Assembly (NCBI GenBank): GCA_024695935.1
Contig: JAILHH010000007.1
Coordinates: forward strand, 1 to 57,677
Direction of reading: 5' to 3'
DNA: 57,677 nucleotides
Source of the DNA: Acetatifactor sp.
GTDB lineage: Bacteria > Bacillota > Clostridia > Lachnospirales > Lachnospiraceae
Position numbers and translations under genes: made by a program. Shown here one piece after another: positions 34,412 to 43,692 of this stretch. Position 1 is the stretch's first letter. Each line of letters starts with the position of its first letter. A model generated the notes under the pieces. That model made no database searches and had not been told where the DNA came from. It saw only the letters and a program-made list of their open reading frames with translations.

Positions 34412-34780
34412 CTAGAATTTCAAGCCAGCTTCTCTGGCTGCCTCAGCTAATGCTGCTACTTTACCCTGGTAAATGAAGCCGCCTCTGTCGAAAACTACTT
34501 CAGAAATACCTTTTTCAATTGCACGCTTTGCAATTACGGTTCCTAAGTATGCTGCTGCATCAACGTTATTGGTTTTCTCAAGTTCTGCCTTTACGTCTTT
34601 CTCAAGAGTAGAAGCAGCTACAAGGGTATTACCAACTGTATCGTCGATAATTTGAGCATACATATGATTATTGCTTCTGAACACTGCGAGACGAGGTCTT
34701 TCAGCAGTGCCTACAAAGCGGTTACGAATTCTCATGTGTTTCTTAACACGAACTTTAGATCTAGATTCTTTACTAACCAT
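34412..34780 (-). CDS. rplR: 50S ribosomal protein L18
   Basis: L18 binds 5S rRNA. I use the ATG at 34780 ([20 protein letters not shown], 122 residues), 9 bases after AAGGAGA. A GTG two codons upstream would sit on the ribosome site. The end [10 protein letters not shown] is the family's C-terminus. Confidence 0.97.
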   Translation of the reverse strand: MVSKESRSKVRVKKHMRIRNRFVGTAERPRLAVFRSNNHMYAQIIDDTVGNTLVAASTLEKDVKAELEKTNNVDAAAYLGTVIAKRAIEKGISEVVFDRGGFIYQGKVAALAEAAREAGLKF

Positions 34781-34800
34781 CTTCACACTCTCCTTATCTC

Positions 34801-35343
34801 TTACTTCTTACCGGTCTTACCAACTTTACGTCTGATAGTCTCATCAGCATACTTGATACCCTTACCCTTGTAAGGCTCAGGTCTTCTCTTGTCTCTGATC
34901 TCAGCTGCAAACTGGCCAACCTTTTCTTTGTCGATACCCTTAACGATGATGATGTTCTGTCCGTCAAGAACTGTCTCGATACCTTCAGGATCGATCATCT
35001 CAACAGGATGTGAATATCCAAGGTTAAGTGTAAGTGTCTTACCGGACTTAGCTGCTCTGTAACCAACACCGTTTACTTCAAGCTTCTTTTCGTAACCTTC
35101 AGTAACACCTACTACCATGTTGTTGATGAGTGTTCTGGTAAGTCCGTGGAGAGATTTCATTTTCTTGAGGTCGTTGGGACGGCTTACTACTACTTCAGCA
35201 CCCTCAACCTTGATTTCCATTTCTGTAGGGAGAACTCTCTCAAGTGTTCCCTTGGGACCCTTAACGGTCACTTTGTTATTTTCTGCAACTTCTACAGTAA
35301 CACCTGCAGGAATTGCGATTGGCATTCTACCTATACGTGACAT
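34801..35343 (-). CDS. rplF: 50S ribosomal protein L6
   Basis: L6 lies near the GTPase-associated region of the 50S subunit. The 180 residues begin [18 protein letters not shown] and include [10 protein letters not shown] and the C-terminal [16 protein letters not shown]. Full length. A 265-base repeat-filled gap separates it from rpsH, where most relatives have 20-40 bases. Confidence 0.98.
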   Translation of the reverse strand: MSRIGRMPIAIPAGVTVEVAENNKVTVKGPKGTLERVLPTEMEIKVEGAEVVVSRPNDLKKMKSLHGLTRTLINNMVVGVTEGYEKKLEVNGVGYRAAKSGKTLTLNLGYSHPVEMIDPEGIETVLDGQNIIIVKGIDKEKVGQFAAEIRDKRRPEPYKGKGIKYADETIRRKVGKTGKK

Positions 35344-35455
35344 GCCCGTACCTCCTATTTAAAATTAGGTTTATAGTTCCTTTCAGTGCGAAGAATTGCT
35401 ATGCAGACTTTTCAAAATATTTAAATCCTGAATGTTTGCTTTTCATATTCTTCAC

Positions 35456-35553
35456 CATTCGGAAGAATCGCTTTGCGATTCTTCTAAAGCATCAAGTTTT
35501 AACTTGATGCGATTTTACCATTCGGAAGAATTGCTATGCAATTCTTCGTAAAA
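35456..35553. repeat. Twin-hairpin repeat (one full and one partial copy) between rpsH and rplF
   Basis: Unit 1 (35456-35520) is CATTCG, a GAAGAATCG/CGATTCTTC hairpin, a GCATCAAGTT/AACTTGATGC hairpin, then GATTTTACCA. Unit 2 (35519-35553) repeats only the first hairpin (GAAGAATTG/CAATTCTTC). A shorter echo (GCGAAGAATTGCTATGCAGA) lies near 35388-35407. The same 62-base element recurs at 36139-36200. All lie inside the transcribed spc operon. Confidence 0.8.
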
Positions 35554-35608
35554 CTTTAGATTGTGTTAGTTTGCGTATTTTGCAAGCTTACAGAATCTTA
35601 AGTTTTTA

Positions 35609-36010
35609 TTACCAAACAAATGCAAGAACTTCGCCACCAACAGCAAGCTCTCTTGCCTTTTTATCAGTAACAACACCCTGGTTTGTGGAAATGATAGCAA
35701 TACCAAGTCCGCCAAGTACCTTAGGCAGATCTTCCTTGCCGGCATATACACGAAGACCGGGTTTGGAAATTCTCTCGATTCCTGAAATAATCTTATCGTT
35801 CTTGTCTACACCATACTTAAGTGTGATGTGGATTGTCTTGAAGTTGCCGTTCTCAACAACGTCATACTTTGCAATGTAACCCTCGTCTAAGAGAATCTGT
35901 GCAATAGCAAGTTTCATCTTTGATGAAGGAACATCAACTGTGTCGTGCTTTGCAGTGTTTGCATTACGGATTCTTGTAAGCATATCTGCAATAGGATCTG
36001 TCATTGCCAT
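35609..36010 (-). CDS. rpsH: 30S ribosomal protein S8
   Basis: S8 binds the 16S central domain and, in Escherichia coli, represses the spc operon. The 133 residues show [19 protein letters not shown], then [12 protein letters not shown] and the end [10 protein letters not shown]...EVLAFVW. Normal length. Long hairpin-bearing gaps lie on both sides. Confidence 0.98.
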   Translation of the reverse strand: MAMTDPIADMLTRIRNANTAKHDTVDVPSSKMKLAIAQILLDEGYIAKYDVVENGNFKTIHITLKYGVDKNDKIISGIERISKPGLRVYAGKEDLPKVLGGLGIAIISTNQGVVTDKKARELAVGGEVLAFVW

Positions 36011-36138
36011 GATTTAGTTTCCTCCTTAAATATTTGACTTGAATCATGATTACATTCCCGTTTTCCGTGCAGCACGTTCATTTAAAACGCGTCACGGAAC
36101 CTGGAACATAATATACTATTTAAAATGTCCTGGTAAAA

Positions 36139-36200
36139 CATTCAGAAGAATTGCAGTGCAATTCTTCCAAAGCATTAAGCTTGCTTAATGCGATTTTACC
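36139..36200. repeat. Twin-hairpin repeat overlapping the rpsZ stop codon
   Basis: CATTCA, then GAAGAATTG/CAATTCTTC, then GCATTAAGC/GCTTAATGC, then GATTTTACCA. It matches the copy at 35456-35520 along its length, with base changes in one arm mostly matched in the other. The last bases TTACCA supply the rpsZ stop and final Trp codons when read on the minus strand. Confidence 0.8.
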
Positions 36201-36381
36201 AAGAAGCTTTCTTCACACCGGGAATCTCGCCTTTGTATGCTAACTCACGGAAGCAAACTCTGCAGATACCGTATTTCTTTAATACTGAGTGGGGACGACC
36301 ACAAATTTTACAGCGGGTATAAGCCTGTGTAGAGAACTTAGGCTTACGAGCCTGCTTAATTTTCATTGATGTCTTAGCCAT
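36196..36381 (-). CDS. rpsZ: 30S ribosomal protein S14, zinc type
   Basis: The 61-residue type Z form of S14. Four Cys ligands, CKICGRP and CRVCFREL, bind zinc. Ends PGVKKASW. Lies between rplE and rpsH. Its stop codon lies in the edge of a twin-hairpin repeat. Confidence 0.97.
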   Translation of the reverse strand: MAKTSMKIKQARKPKFSTQAYTRCKICGRPHSVLKKYGICRVCFRELAYKGEIPGVKKASW

Positions 36382-36398
36382 CGAATTTACCTCCTTAA

Positions 36399-36941
36399 TT
36401 ACTTAGCGAAAGGCATGTTGAAGAGTTTCAACAGCTCGCGTGCTTCTTCGTCTGTTTTTGCTGTGGTAACGAAAATAATGTCCATACCTCTTGTCTTGTC
36501 GATCTTGTCATACTCGATCTCAGGGAAGATGAACTGCTCTTTGATACCAAGTGCATAGTTACCTCTGCCGTCGAATGCGTTGGGGTTAACACCTCTGAAG
36601 TCACGTACACGAGGAAGTGCAAGGTTTACAAGACGATCAAGGAACTCATACATCTTGTCGCCACGAAGAGTGGTCTTGCATCCGATAGGCATGCCTTCAC
36701 GAATCTTGAAGTTTGCTACAGAACCTTTTGCCTTTGTAAGAACTGCCTTCTGACCTGTGATAGCTTCCATATCAGCAACAGCGTTCTCAAGGATTTTTGC
36801 GTTCTCTTTAGCTTCGCCAACACCCATGTTGATAACGATCTTGTCAAGCTTGGGTACTTCCATGACGTTCTTATAACCGAACTTTTTAGTCATTGCTGCA
36901 ACGATCTCATCGTTGTACAGCTCTTTAAGTCTTGCTGCCAT
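36399..36941 (-). CDS. rplE: 50S ribosomal protein L5
   Basis: L5 binds 5S rRNA and touches the P-site tRNA. The 180 residues have the motifs [32 protein letters not shown] and [17 protein letters not shown]. Full length, 17 bases ahead of rpsZ. Confidence 0.98.
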   Translation of the reverse strand: MAARLKELYNDEIVAAMTKKFGYKNVMEVPKLDKIVINMGVGEAKENAKILENAVADMEAITGQKAVLTKAKGSVANFKIREGMPIGCKTTLRGDKMYEFLDRLVNLALPRVRDFRGVNPNAFDGRGNYALGIKEQFIFPEIEYDKIDKTRGMDIIFVTTAKTDEEARELLKLFNMPFAK

Positions 36942-36965
36942 TTAATTATTCTCCTTTCCTATTGA

Positions 36966-37277
36966 TTAATCGATAACATCGCCTGTTGATTTTGCGACAC
37001 GTACTTTCTTGTCTCCGTCCATCTTGAAACCAACTCTTGTTGCTTTTCCCTTGAAAACAAGCATTACGTTTGAAATATCAATAGGAGCTTCCTTCTGAAC
37101 AATACCGCCGTTGGGGTTTGCCTGTGAAGGTTTTGTATGCTTTGTAACCACATTAACGCCTTCTACAACAACTTTGTGGTTCTTTACGTCTACAGAAAGA
37201 ACTTTGCCCTCTGTATCCTTATCTTTACCGGCGATTACCTTAACGGTATCACCCTTTTTGATCTTTAACATTGACAT
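36966..37277 (-). CDS. rplX: 50S ribosomal protein L24
   Basis: KOW-domain assembly initiator of the 50S subunit. The 103 residues contain [20 protein letters not shown] and [20 protein letters not shown]. Start at 37277, 8 bases after GGAGG; an internal ATG two codons on is less well placed. Confidence 0.97.
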   Translation of the reverse strand: MSMLKIKKGDTVKVIAGKDKDTEGKVLSVDVKNHKVVVEGVNVVTKHTKPSQANPNGGIVQKEAPIDISNVMLVFKGKATRVGFKMDGDKKVRVAKSTGDVID

Positions 37278-37290
37278 ACCGGCAACCTCC

Positions 37291-37659
37291 TTATAATACT
37301 TCCGGAGCGAGGGAAACGATCTTCATGAACTGCTTGTCACGAAGCTCTCTTGCTACGGGTCCAAAAATACGAGTTCCTCTGGGGGTCTTGTCATCTTTGA
37401 TGATAACTGCTGCGTTCTCGTCAAATTTGATGTAGGAACCGTCTTTACGACGAGCGCCCTTTACGGAACGAACAACTACTGCCTTAACAACATCACCCTT
37501 CTTTACAACGCCGCCTGGTGTTGCATCTTTAACGGAAGCAACAATCACATCGCCGATCTGTGCATATCTTCTTGTAGAGCCGCCCATAACTCTGATGCAA
37601 AGTAACTCTTTAGCACCTGTGTTATCAGCAACTGCAAGTCTACTTTCTTGCTGAATCAT
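37291..37659 (-). CDS. rplN: 50S ribosomal protein L14
   Basis: L14 lies at the subunit interface. 122 residues, exactly the family length: [38 protein letters not shown] and the end [11 protein letters not shown]. 13 bases before rplX. Confidence 0.98.
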   Translation of the reverse strand: MIQQESRLAVADNTGAKELLCIRVMGGSTRRYAQIGDVIVASVKDATPGGVVKKGDVVKAVVVRSVKGARRKDGSYIKFDENAAVIIKDDKTPRGTRIFGPVARELRDKQFMKIVSLAPEVL

Positions 37660-37679
37660 GATTTTCCTCCTTTGACGGC

Positions 37680-37934
37680 TTATTTAGCCTTCTCTACGAT
37701 CTCAACAAGTCTCCATCTCTTGTCTTTTGAGAGAGGTCTTGTTTCCATAACCTTAACGGTATCACCGATATTACATTCGTTATTCTCGTCGTGAGCTTTA
37801 AGTGTATATGTTCTCTTAACAACCTTCTTGTAAAGAGGATGCTTTACGTGCTCTTCAATAGCAACAACGATTGTCTTATCCATCTTATTGCTTTTAACTT
37901 TACCGATACGAGTTTTTCTTAAATTTCTTTCCAC
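37680..37934 (-). CDS. rpsQ: 30S ribosomal protein S17
   Basis: OB-fold primary 16S binder. 84 residues with [40 protein letters not shown] and the C-terminal [19 protein letters not shown] pattern. Between rpmC and rplN. Confidence 0.98.
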   Translation of the reverse strand: MERNLRKTRIGKVKSNKMDKTIVVAIEEHVKHPLYKKVVKRTYTLKAHDENNECNIGDTVKVMETRPLSKDKRWRLVEIVEKAK

Positions 37935-37961
37935 GGTTTAACTCCTTTCTTCGCTACGCGA

Positions 37962-38165
37962 CTATGCATTTGTCTTCTCAGTAAGAGCTGTCTGGATACG
38001 TGCAATATTTCTTCTTACTTCTTTGATTCTTGCAGTATTGTCTAACTGATTGGTAGCGTTCTGGAATCTTAAATTGAAAAGTTCTTTCTTTGCGTCAACC
38101 AATTCCTTGGAAAGCTCTGCTTCGGACTTTGTCTTCAATTCTTCAAAATATTTATTTGATTTCAT
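37962..38165 (-). CDS. rpmC: 50S ribosomal protein L29
   Basis: Short helical protein near the exit tunnel where trigger factor docks. 67 residues, with [34 protein letters not shown] and [14 protein letters not shown]. Shares one base with the rplP stop, so translation is coupled. Confidence 0.97.
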   Translation of the reverse strand: MKSNKYFEELKTKSEAELSKELVDAKKELFNLRFQNATNQLDNTARIKEVRRNIARIQTALTEKTNA

Positions 38166-38593
38166 TATTCTACACCGCCTTCCAAATCTTCCTTAGAAAC
38201 AATTTTACATTTACAAGGAAGCTTATGCATAGCAAGACGTAATGCTTCACGAGCCTGCTCCTCAGGAACACCGCCGATTTCAAACATTACACGTCCGGGC
38301 TTAACAACTGCTACCCAATACTCAAGTGTACCTTTACCTGAACCCATACGAGTTTCAGCAGGCTTTGCTGTTACGGGCTTGTCAGGGAAAATCTTGATCC
38401 AAACATGTCCTGTACGCTTTGTATAACGAGTAAGTGCGATACGTGCTGCTTCAATCTGATTAGATTTGATCCAGCAGGGTTCTGTAGCAACGAGACCAAA
38501 TTCACCGTAAGTGATCTTATTGCCTCTCATGGCCTTACCGGTCATGGTTCCACGAAACTGCTTACGACGTTTCACTCTTTTAGGCATTAACAT
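38165..38593 (-). CDS. rplP: 50S ribosomal protein L16
   Basis: L16 organises the A-site tRNA elbow contact. The 142 residues start [17 protein letters not shown] and include [13 protein letters not shown] and the [19 protein letters not shown] loop. Start at 38593 fits relatives (MLLPKR-type). Confidence 0.98.
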   Translation of the reverse strand: MLMPKRVKRRKQFRGTMTGKAMRGNKITYGEFGLVATEPCWIKSNQIEAARIALTRYTKRTGHVWIKIFPDKPVTAKPAETRMGSGKGTLEYWVAVVKPGRVMFEIGGVPEEQAREALRLAMHKLPCKCKIVSKEDLEGGVE

Positions 38594-39256
38594 TTATTTA
38601 TCGCTCCCTTCATTCTGATTTCCTTTTGTGGGAAGTACTTCGCCTTTGTAAACCCAAACTTTAACACCAACTTTACCGTAGGTAGTATCTGCCTCAGCAA
38701 AACCATAGTCGATATCTGCTCTAAGGGTCTGAAGAGGAATAGTACCTTCGCTGTAGAACTCTGTACGAGCCATATCAGCTCCGCCAAGACGTCCTGAACA
38801 AGATGTCTTGATACCAAGAGCGCCACTCTTCATGGTTCTGCTCATGCAAGACTTCATAGCACGTCTGAAAGATACACGGTTCTCAAGCTGCTGTGCGATA
38901 TTTTCTGCTACAAGCTGAGCATCCTTGTCAGGTCTCTTGATCTCTTTGATATCAACGAGAACTTTCTTACCTGTCATTTTTGCAAGCTCGTTCTTTGTTA
39001 CTTCGATCTCTGCACCGCCCTTACCGATTACAAAACCGGGCTTAGCTGTGTAGATAACAACTTTTACTCTGTCAGATGCTCTCTCGATCTCGATCTTTGA
39101 AACACCTGCGCTGTATAACTTCTTCTTAAGATACTTTCTGATATTGTAGTCTTCTACAAGATAATCTGAGAAGTCTGCTTCAGATGCATACCATTTGGAA
39201 TCCCAATCTTTAATTACTCCGACTCTCATGCCGTGAGGATTAACTTTCTGTCCCAT
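38594..39256 (-). CDS. rpsC: 30S ribosomal protein S3
   Basis: S3 lines the mRNA entry channel and has helicase activity. The 220 residues begin [15 protein letters not shown], have the KH GXXG loop in [12 protein letters not shown] (about 70-80) and [11 protein letters not shown]. The gene abuts rplP. Normal length. Confidence 0.98.
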   Translation of the reverse strand: MGQKVNPHGMRVGVIKDWDSKWYASEADFSDYLVEDYNIRKYLKKKLYSAGVSKIEIERASDRVKVVIYTAKPGFVIGKGGAEIEVTKNELAKMTGKKVLVDIKEIKRPDKDAQLVAENIAQQLENRVSFRRAMKSCMSRTMKSGALGIKTSCSGRLGGADMARTEFYSEGTIPLQTLRADIDYGFAEADTTYGKVGVKVWVYKGEVLPTKGNQNEGSDK

Positions 39257-39275
39257 TTAACTTTAGCTCCTTTCC

Positions 39276-39665
39276 TTATTTCTTCTCGTCCAATACGACG
39301 GTAATGTGGCTGTTTCTCTTTAAGATTCTGTAAGCACGTCCCTGTGCTCTGGGGTGTACTCTCTTCATTGTGGGTGCCTGATTTGCATAGCACTCTGCAA
39401 TGTAAAGATTCTCAGCGTTCATACCATTGTTGTTCTCAGCGTTAGCAATTGCTGACTCGAGAAGCTTCTTAATAAGACTTGAAGCATATCTGGGGCTGTA
39501 CTCAAGGATACCAAGTGCTGTCTGCACATCCTTACCTCTGATTGCATCCAATACGAAACATGCCTTCTGAACTGACACTCTGGCATAAGATAATGTTGCC
39601 TTAGGTCTGTTGTCCTTTACGGCATTTCTTTCTCTCTTGATTTGGGATCTATGTCCTTTAGCCAT
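39276..39665 (-). CDS. rplV: 50S ribosomal protein L22
   Basis: L22 forms part of the exit-tunnel constriction. I start at the ATG at 39665 (MAKGHRSQIKRERNAVKDN, 129 residues). The ATG at 39686 overlaps the AGGAGG itself and would give unusual residues. Core motifs ATLSYARVSVQKACFVLD and RVHPRAQGRAYRI are present. Confidence 0.96.
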   Translation of the reverse strand: MAKGHRSQIKRERNAVKDNRPKATLSYARVSVQKACFVLDAIRGKDVQTALGILEYSPRYASSLIKKLLESAIANAENNNGMNAENLYIAECYANQAPTMKRVHPRAQGRAYRILKRNSHITVVLDEKK

Positions 39666-39716
39666 AGATTTATGTCCTCCTTTCAATCATAACGCATCCG
39701 CTACACTAAATATTTT

Positions 39717-39793
39717 GCAGTCGGAGCCGGGCAGAAACGCCCTGGGAAGTGAAAGTAATTCTCACTTCCCGCAGCAACCCTCCCGGGTCGCTG
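39717..39793. promoter_or_regulatory. Nested hairpins in the rpsS-rplV gap
   Basis: In a 149-base gap that is usually very short, GGGC/GCCC (39729-39742) and GGGAAGTGA/TCACTTCCC (39744-39770, nine perfect pairs) are enclosed by a partial outer pairing of CAGTCGGAGCCGGG with CCCGGGTCGCTG. It lies within the operon transcript. It could be a processing or protein-binding structure; no T-run follows, so it is not an ordinary terminator. Confidence 0.5.
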
Positions 39794-39814
39794 TACGTTA
39801 TCGCTTTAAACAAA

Positions 39815-40096
39815 CTATCTAACCTTGGACTTCTTCTCGTCCTTGCCATGTCCTCTGTAAGTTCTTGTTGCAACAAACTCACCGAGCTTGTGGCCAACCA
39901 TATCCTCTGTAACATATACAGGAACATGCTTTCTACCATCATGAACAGCAATTGTATGTCCGATGAAGGAAGGGAAAATAGTTGAACGTCTTGACCATGT
40001 CTTAATGACTGTCTTCTGTCCTGAAGCATTTAAAGCATCAACTTTCTTAAGCAGACTTGCATCTGCGAAAGGTCCTTTTTTAAGTGATCTTGCCAT
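39815..40096 (-). CDS. rpsS: 30S ribosomal protein S19
   Basis: Head protein contacting S13 and the A-site finger. 93 residues: [40 protein letters not shown] and [17 protein letters not shown]. Standard length; 19 bases after rplB. Confidence 0.98.
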   Translation of the reverse strand: MARSLKKGPFADASLLKKVDALNASGQKTVIKTWSRRSTIFPSFIGHTIAVHDGRKHVPVYVTEDMVGHKLGEFVATRTYRGHGKDEKKSKVR

Positions 40097-40115
40097 TGTT
40101 TTCTTTCCTCCTTAA

Positions 40116-40958
40116 TTATTTGATTGCCTTGCCATCGCGTCTTCTTACGATGAGCTTGTTAGAAGCTTTCTTGCTCTTACGTGTCTTAAGACCAAGAGCA
40201 GGTTTGCCCCAAGGAGTACTGGGACCGGGACGACCGATACCGGTCTTACCTTCACCACCACCGTGAGGATGGTCGTTAGGGTTCATAACAGAACCACGAA
40301 CAGTAGGGCGGATACCCATGTGACGCTTACGTCCTGCTTTACCGATCTTTACAAGGCTGTGATCAACGTTACCAACGATACCGACTGTTGCGCGGCATAC
40401 GATGGGAACCATTCTCATTTCGCCTGAAGGAAGACGAAGTGTTGCATACTTACCTTCCTTAGCCATGAGCTGAGCTCCGTTACCTGCTGAACGAACAAGC
40501 TGTCCGCCCTTGCCGGGATAAAGCTCTACGTTGTGTACCATAGTACCAACAGGAATCTCTGAAAGAGGAAGTGTGTTACCGATTCTTACTTCGGCCTCAG
40601 CACCGTTCATAACGGTCATGCCAACCTTAAGTCCGTCGGGAGCAAGGATGTATGTCTTTAAACCGTCAGCATAAACGATAAGTGCGATGTTTGCTGTTCT
40701 GTTAGGATCATACTCAATGCTTACTACCTTTGCAGGAATTCCATCTTTATTTCTCTTGAAGTCAATTACTCTGTACTGTCTTCTTACTCCACCACCCTGG
40801 TGTCTGACAGTGATCTTACCCTGATTGTTACGTCCGGCGTTCTTCTTTAAAGAGTATGTTAAGCTCTTCTCGGGAACTGTCTTTGTGATCTCTGAGAAAT
40901 CAGAACCGGTCATATTTCTTCTGGAGGGTGTATAGGGATTATATGTCTTAATACCCAT
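40116..40958 (-). CDS. rplB: 50S ribosomal protein L2
   Basis: L2 is needed for subunit joining and peptidyl transfer. 280 residues, with [39 protein letters not shown] and the functional [17 protein letters not shown] loop (His at about 229-231). C-terminus [17 protein letters not shown]. Normal length. Confidence 0.98.
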   Translation of the reverse strand: MGIKTYNPYTPSRRNMTGSDFSEITKTVPEKSLTYSLKKNAGRNNQGKITVRHQGGGVRRQYRVIDFKRNKDGIPAKVVSIEYDPNRTANIALIVYADGLKTYILAPDGLKVGMTVMNGAEAEVRIGNTLPLSEIPVGTMVHNVELYPGKGGQLVRSAGNGAQLMAKEGKYATLRLPSGEMRMVPIVCRATVGIVGNVDHSLVKIGKAGRKRHMGIRPTVRGSVMNPNDHPHGGGEGKTGIGRPGPSTPWGKPALGLKTRKSKKASNKLIVRRRDGKAIK

Positions 40959-41049
40959 TGTTTTATCTCCTTTTCTTTGTCTTTCGCGCGGGGATTGTCT
41001 CAGCCCGCATACATAAACCTTTGAAACATGGGCTTACGCCCGGATCATC

Positions 41050-41349
41050 TTAGAGACCTGCGAAGATCTCGATGTCCTTGCTGTCAGCTGTAAGTGTTAC
41101 GATAGCTTTCTTTGTCTTAGCTGTCTTTCCTACAACCATACCACGTCTCTTGTTCTTTCCATCCATGTTAATGGTGTTTACTGACTTAACCTTTGTTCCT
41201 TCGAACATTTTCTCAACAGCCTCTTTGATCTGGCTCTTGTTTGCCTCGGTGTGAACAAGGAAAGTATATTTCTTATCGCTCATGCCGTTCATGCTCTTCT
41301 CTGTGAGAACGGGTTTGAGGATTACGTCATAGTACTTAATGTCTGCCAT
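41050..41349 (-). CDS. rplW: 50S ribosomal protein L23
   Basis: Exit-tunnel protein and docking site for trigger factor and SRP. 99 residues with [35 protein letters not shown] and [13 protein letters not shown]. Shares one base with the rplD stop (TAATG). Confidence 0.97.
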   Translation of the reverse strand: MADIKYYDVILKPVLTEKSMNGMSDKKYTFLVHTEANKSQIKEAVEKMFEGTKVKSVNTINMDGKNKRRGMVVGKTAKTKKAIVTLTADSKDIEIFAGL

Positions 41350-41969
41350 TATGCGTACACCTCCTCAAGTTTTGCAACAGCATCCTTTGTAAGAACTACT
41401 GTCTTAGCGTTTGCAACATCATAAACATTGATCTCGTTTACTGCCTCTGTGTTAGCATCTGCGTAGTTTCTTGCAGACATGATCACATTTGTATCATAGT
41501 CAGCTGTAACTACAAGACCCTTAACAACTTTGAGGTTTTCCATAACATTTGCAAAGCTCTTTGTCTTGATCTCATCGAACTTGAGCTCGTCAAGAACGAT
41601 AAGCTTGTTGTTAGCTACTTTGTCTGAAAGAGCGCTCTTAAGTGCTGCTCTCTTCTCTTTCTTGTTAAGCTTGAAAGAGTAATCTCTGGGTACGGGAGCA
41701 AATACAACTCCGCCGCCCTTCCACTGGGGAGCTCTGGTTGAACCCTGACGTGCATGTCCGGTTCCCTTCTGTCTCCAAGGTTTTCTTCCGCCACCGGATA
41801 CCTCAGAACGTGTCTTTGCCTTCTGAGTTCCCTGACGCTTGTTTGCAAGCTGCTGTACAACTGCCATGTGAACAAGGTGCTCATTTACTTCTACACCGAA
41901 CACTGCATCGTTTAATTCGATTGTACCAACTTCTTTGCCTTCCATATTATAAACAGATACTTTTGCCAT
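41349..41969 (-). CDS. rplD: 50S ribosomal protein L4
   Basis: L4 reaches into the exit tunnel and in E. coli represses the S10 operon. 206 residues with the tunnel loop [20 protein letters not shown] and then [17 protein letters not shown]. Normal length, 26 bases after rplC. Confidence 0.98.
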   Translation of the reverse strand: MAKVSVYNMEGKEVGTIELNDAVFGVEVNEHLVHMAVVQQLANKRQGTQKAKTRSEVSGGGRKPWRQKGTGHARQGSTRAPQWKGGGVVFAPVPRDYSFKLNKKEKRAALKSALSDKVANNKLIVLDELKFDEIKTKSFANVMENLKVVKGLVVTADYDTNVIMSARNYADANTEAVNEINVYDVANAKTVVLTKDAVAKLEEVYA

Positions 41970-41995
41970 CTGATTGGTCCTCCTTTCGTCCTAAA

Positions 41996-42679
41996 CTATG
42001 CATTGGCCTTAACGGTCTCTTTAATAGTAACTAATGCTTTCTTGGATCCGGGTACGGCGCCCTTTACAAGAAGAAGATTCTTCTCAGCGTCAACTCTTAC
42101 GATCTCAAGATTCTGTACTGTTACCTTTACACAACCCATGTGTCCGGGCATTCCTTTTCCCTTGAATACACGGCTGGGTGATGAACATGCACCGTTAGAA
42201 CCCTGATGACGATGGAATTTGGAACCGTGCTTCATAGGTCCTCTGTGCTGACCAAGTCTCTTGATAGCACCCTGGAATCCTTTACCCTTTGAAATAGCTG
42301 TTGCATCAACCTTATCTCCTTCAGCGAAGATATCAGCCTTGATCTCAGCTCCAAGAGTATAATCAGCTGCGTTCTCAAACTTGAACTCTCTAACGTATCT
42401 CTTGCTTGTGGTGCCTGCCTTCTTGAAGTGACCCTGCTCAGCCTTGTTAGCGCCGTGAGCGTGGATTACTGTCTTCTTTCCGGCTGCATCCTTGTTTGTG
42501 ATTCTGTCTTTCTTCTCAACGAAACCTACCTGAACTGCTGAGTAGCCATCGTTTTCAACTGTCTTAAGCTGTGTTACCACACAAGGGCCAGCCTGAAGAA
42601 CAGTTACGGGTACGAGCTCGCCGTCTGCATTGAAGATCTGAGTCATACCAACTTTTGTTGCTAAAATTGCTTTCTTCAT
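41996..42679 (-). CDS. rplC: 50S ribosomal protein L3
   Basis: L3 initiates 50S assembly. 227 residues (slightly over the usual 205-215). It starts [20 protein letters not shown] and holds the tryptophan-finger region [19 protein letters not shown] and [21 protein letters not shown] modest insertion lies at about residues 60-85 ([16 protein letters not shown]). RBS AGGAGG. Confidence 0.98.
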   Translation of the reverse strand: MKKAILATKVGMTQIFNADGELVPVTVLQAGPCVVTQLKTVENDGYSAVQVGFVEKKDRITNKDAAGKKTVIHAHGANKAEQGHFKKAGTTSKRYVREFKFENAADYTLGAEIKADIFAEGDKVDATAISKGKGFQGAIKRLGQHRGPMKHGSKFHRHQGSNGACSSPSRVFKGKGMPGHMGCVKVTVQNLEIVRVDAEKNLLLVKGAVPGSKKALVTIKETVKANA

Positions 42680-42840
42680 TTTTACCTCCTGTTGTCTACA
42701 TAGTGGACCAAACTGACTATGAGAGGCTTAAATTCGCCTGCGTTGCTCGAAACATCTAAGCTTCATATCATCATTTGTTCGTGTCTAGGAATGTAGAGGT
42801 TTTTGTTGTTTGTTGTTTTGTAAGAACAGTTTATTTAAAC

Positions 42841-43158
42841 TTATTTGTTCTTCATTTTGATGTCGATGTAAACACCGGCGGGCATTTCCAGTCTCTGAAG
42901 AGCATCTACTGTCTTCTGAGTAGGAGTAATGATGTCGATCAGTCTCTTGTGAGTTCTCTGCTCGAACTGCTCTCTGGAATCTTTGTACTTATGTACTGCT
43001 CTAAGAATTGTAACAACCTCTTTCTTAGTAGGAAGAGGCACGGGTCCGCTAACCTGTGAACCTGTCTTCTTTACTGTTTCGATGATTTTCTTGGCAGATG
43101 CATCAACAAGCTGATGCTCATAAGCTTTAAGTGTAATTCTCATTACCTGATTTGCCAT
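42841..43158 (-). CDS. rpsJ: 30S ribosomal protein S10
   Basis: S10 is a head protein and the NusE antitermination partner. The 105 residues include [38 protein letters not shown] and [15 protein letters not shown]. First gene of the S10 operon, behind a 270-base leader. A 161-base gap follows before rplC. Confidence 0.98.
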   Translation of the reverse strand: MANQVMRITLKAYEHQLVDASAKKIIETVKKTGSQVSGPVPLPTKKEVVTILRAVHKYKDSREQFEQRTHKRLIDIITPTQKTVDALQRLEMPAGVYIDIKMKNK

Positions 43159-43430
43159 AAAAAAAGTCGCCTCCTTTTCGCACTTTTAAAATTCGAAGTA
43201 CGACAAGCGGTGACTGTACACTCTCCCGTGTGTGTCCTAAATCTTAACGCAACGCTTTAATCGATCAAGATCCTTTGGACGTTAACACGTCGTTTCTGCC
43301 TGATGCAGACCTTAATTTGTACAGTGACTTGCCGTCAGTTTTCTAACTTGACATTCGCTCCACGGAAAAACCAGTGCCTTATTTCTAAGGAACTGCAACC
43401 TCACGCTTCACAGCTATCATGCCACAGCAA
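43159..43430 (-). promoter_or_regulatory. Structured leader of the S10 operon
   Basis: About 270 nt lie between the promoter and rpsJ. ACTGTACA near 43213 pairs with TGTACAGT near 43318 to close a large domain; inside are CTCTCCCGTGTG and GCCTGATGCAGACC-type small hairpins. L4-mediated leader control is known for S10 operons of other bacteria, but this leader does not visibly match one I can name. No ORF lies in it. Confidence 0.5.
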
Positions 43431-43435
43431 TGTTT

Positions 43436-43464
43436 AGTATAACCAAACATATTTATTTTGGCAA
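43436..43464 (-). promoter_or_regulatory. Main sigma-A promoter of the S10/spc operon
   Basis: On the minus strand TTGCCA (43464-43459), a 17-base spacer and TATACT (43441-43436). The DNA upstream (43465-43515) is rich in A- and T-tracts, which suits an UP element. It would drive the 22-gene run from rpsJ to secY. Confidence 0.75.
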
Positions 43465-43574
43465 TACTTTTTACATTTTTTTTGTATTTTTTTTAGTACA
43501 ATCCTAAAAAGATGTTTTTTCTTTCTAAAATGTCCTGTTCTTTACTTTTATCATATTTTAATTCGGAATGCAAG

Positions 43575-43629
43575 AAAGCAGCCGCCGGGGATTACAAAAC
43601 TCTTATCCCTTAAAGCGACTGCTGCCTTT
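43575..43629 (-). terminator. Possible terminator after the symporter gene
   Basis: AAAGCAGC (43575-43582) pairs with GCTGCCTTT (43621-43629) with a one-base bulge, and GGGGAT/ATCCC can pair inside. On the minus strand it is followed by TTTCTTGC, a weak T-run. It separates the symporter gene from the S10 promoter. Confidence 0.45.
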
Positions 43630-43692
43630 ATTTTTTCATTATGTATTACTTTTGTAATGACTTTCTTCTATATATAGAAGGTACAGATACAA

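Noticed and set aside
33878-34450. A 190-residue plus-strand frame over rpsE/rplR
   Set aside because: It is antisense to rpsE and rplR, which are certain.
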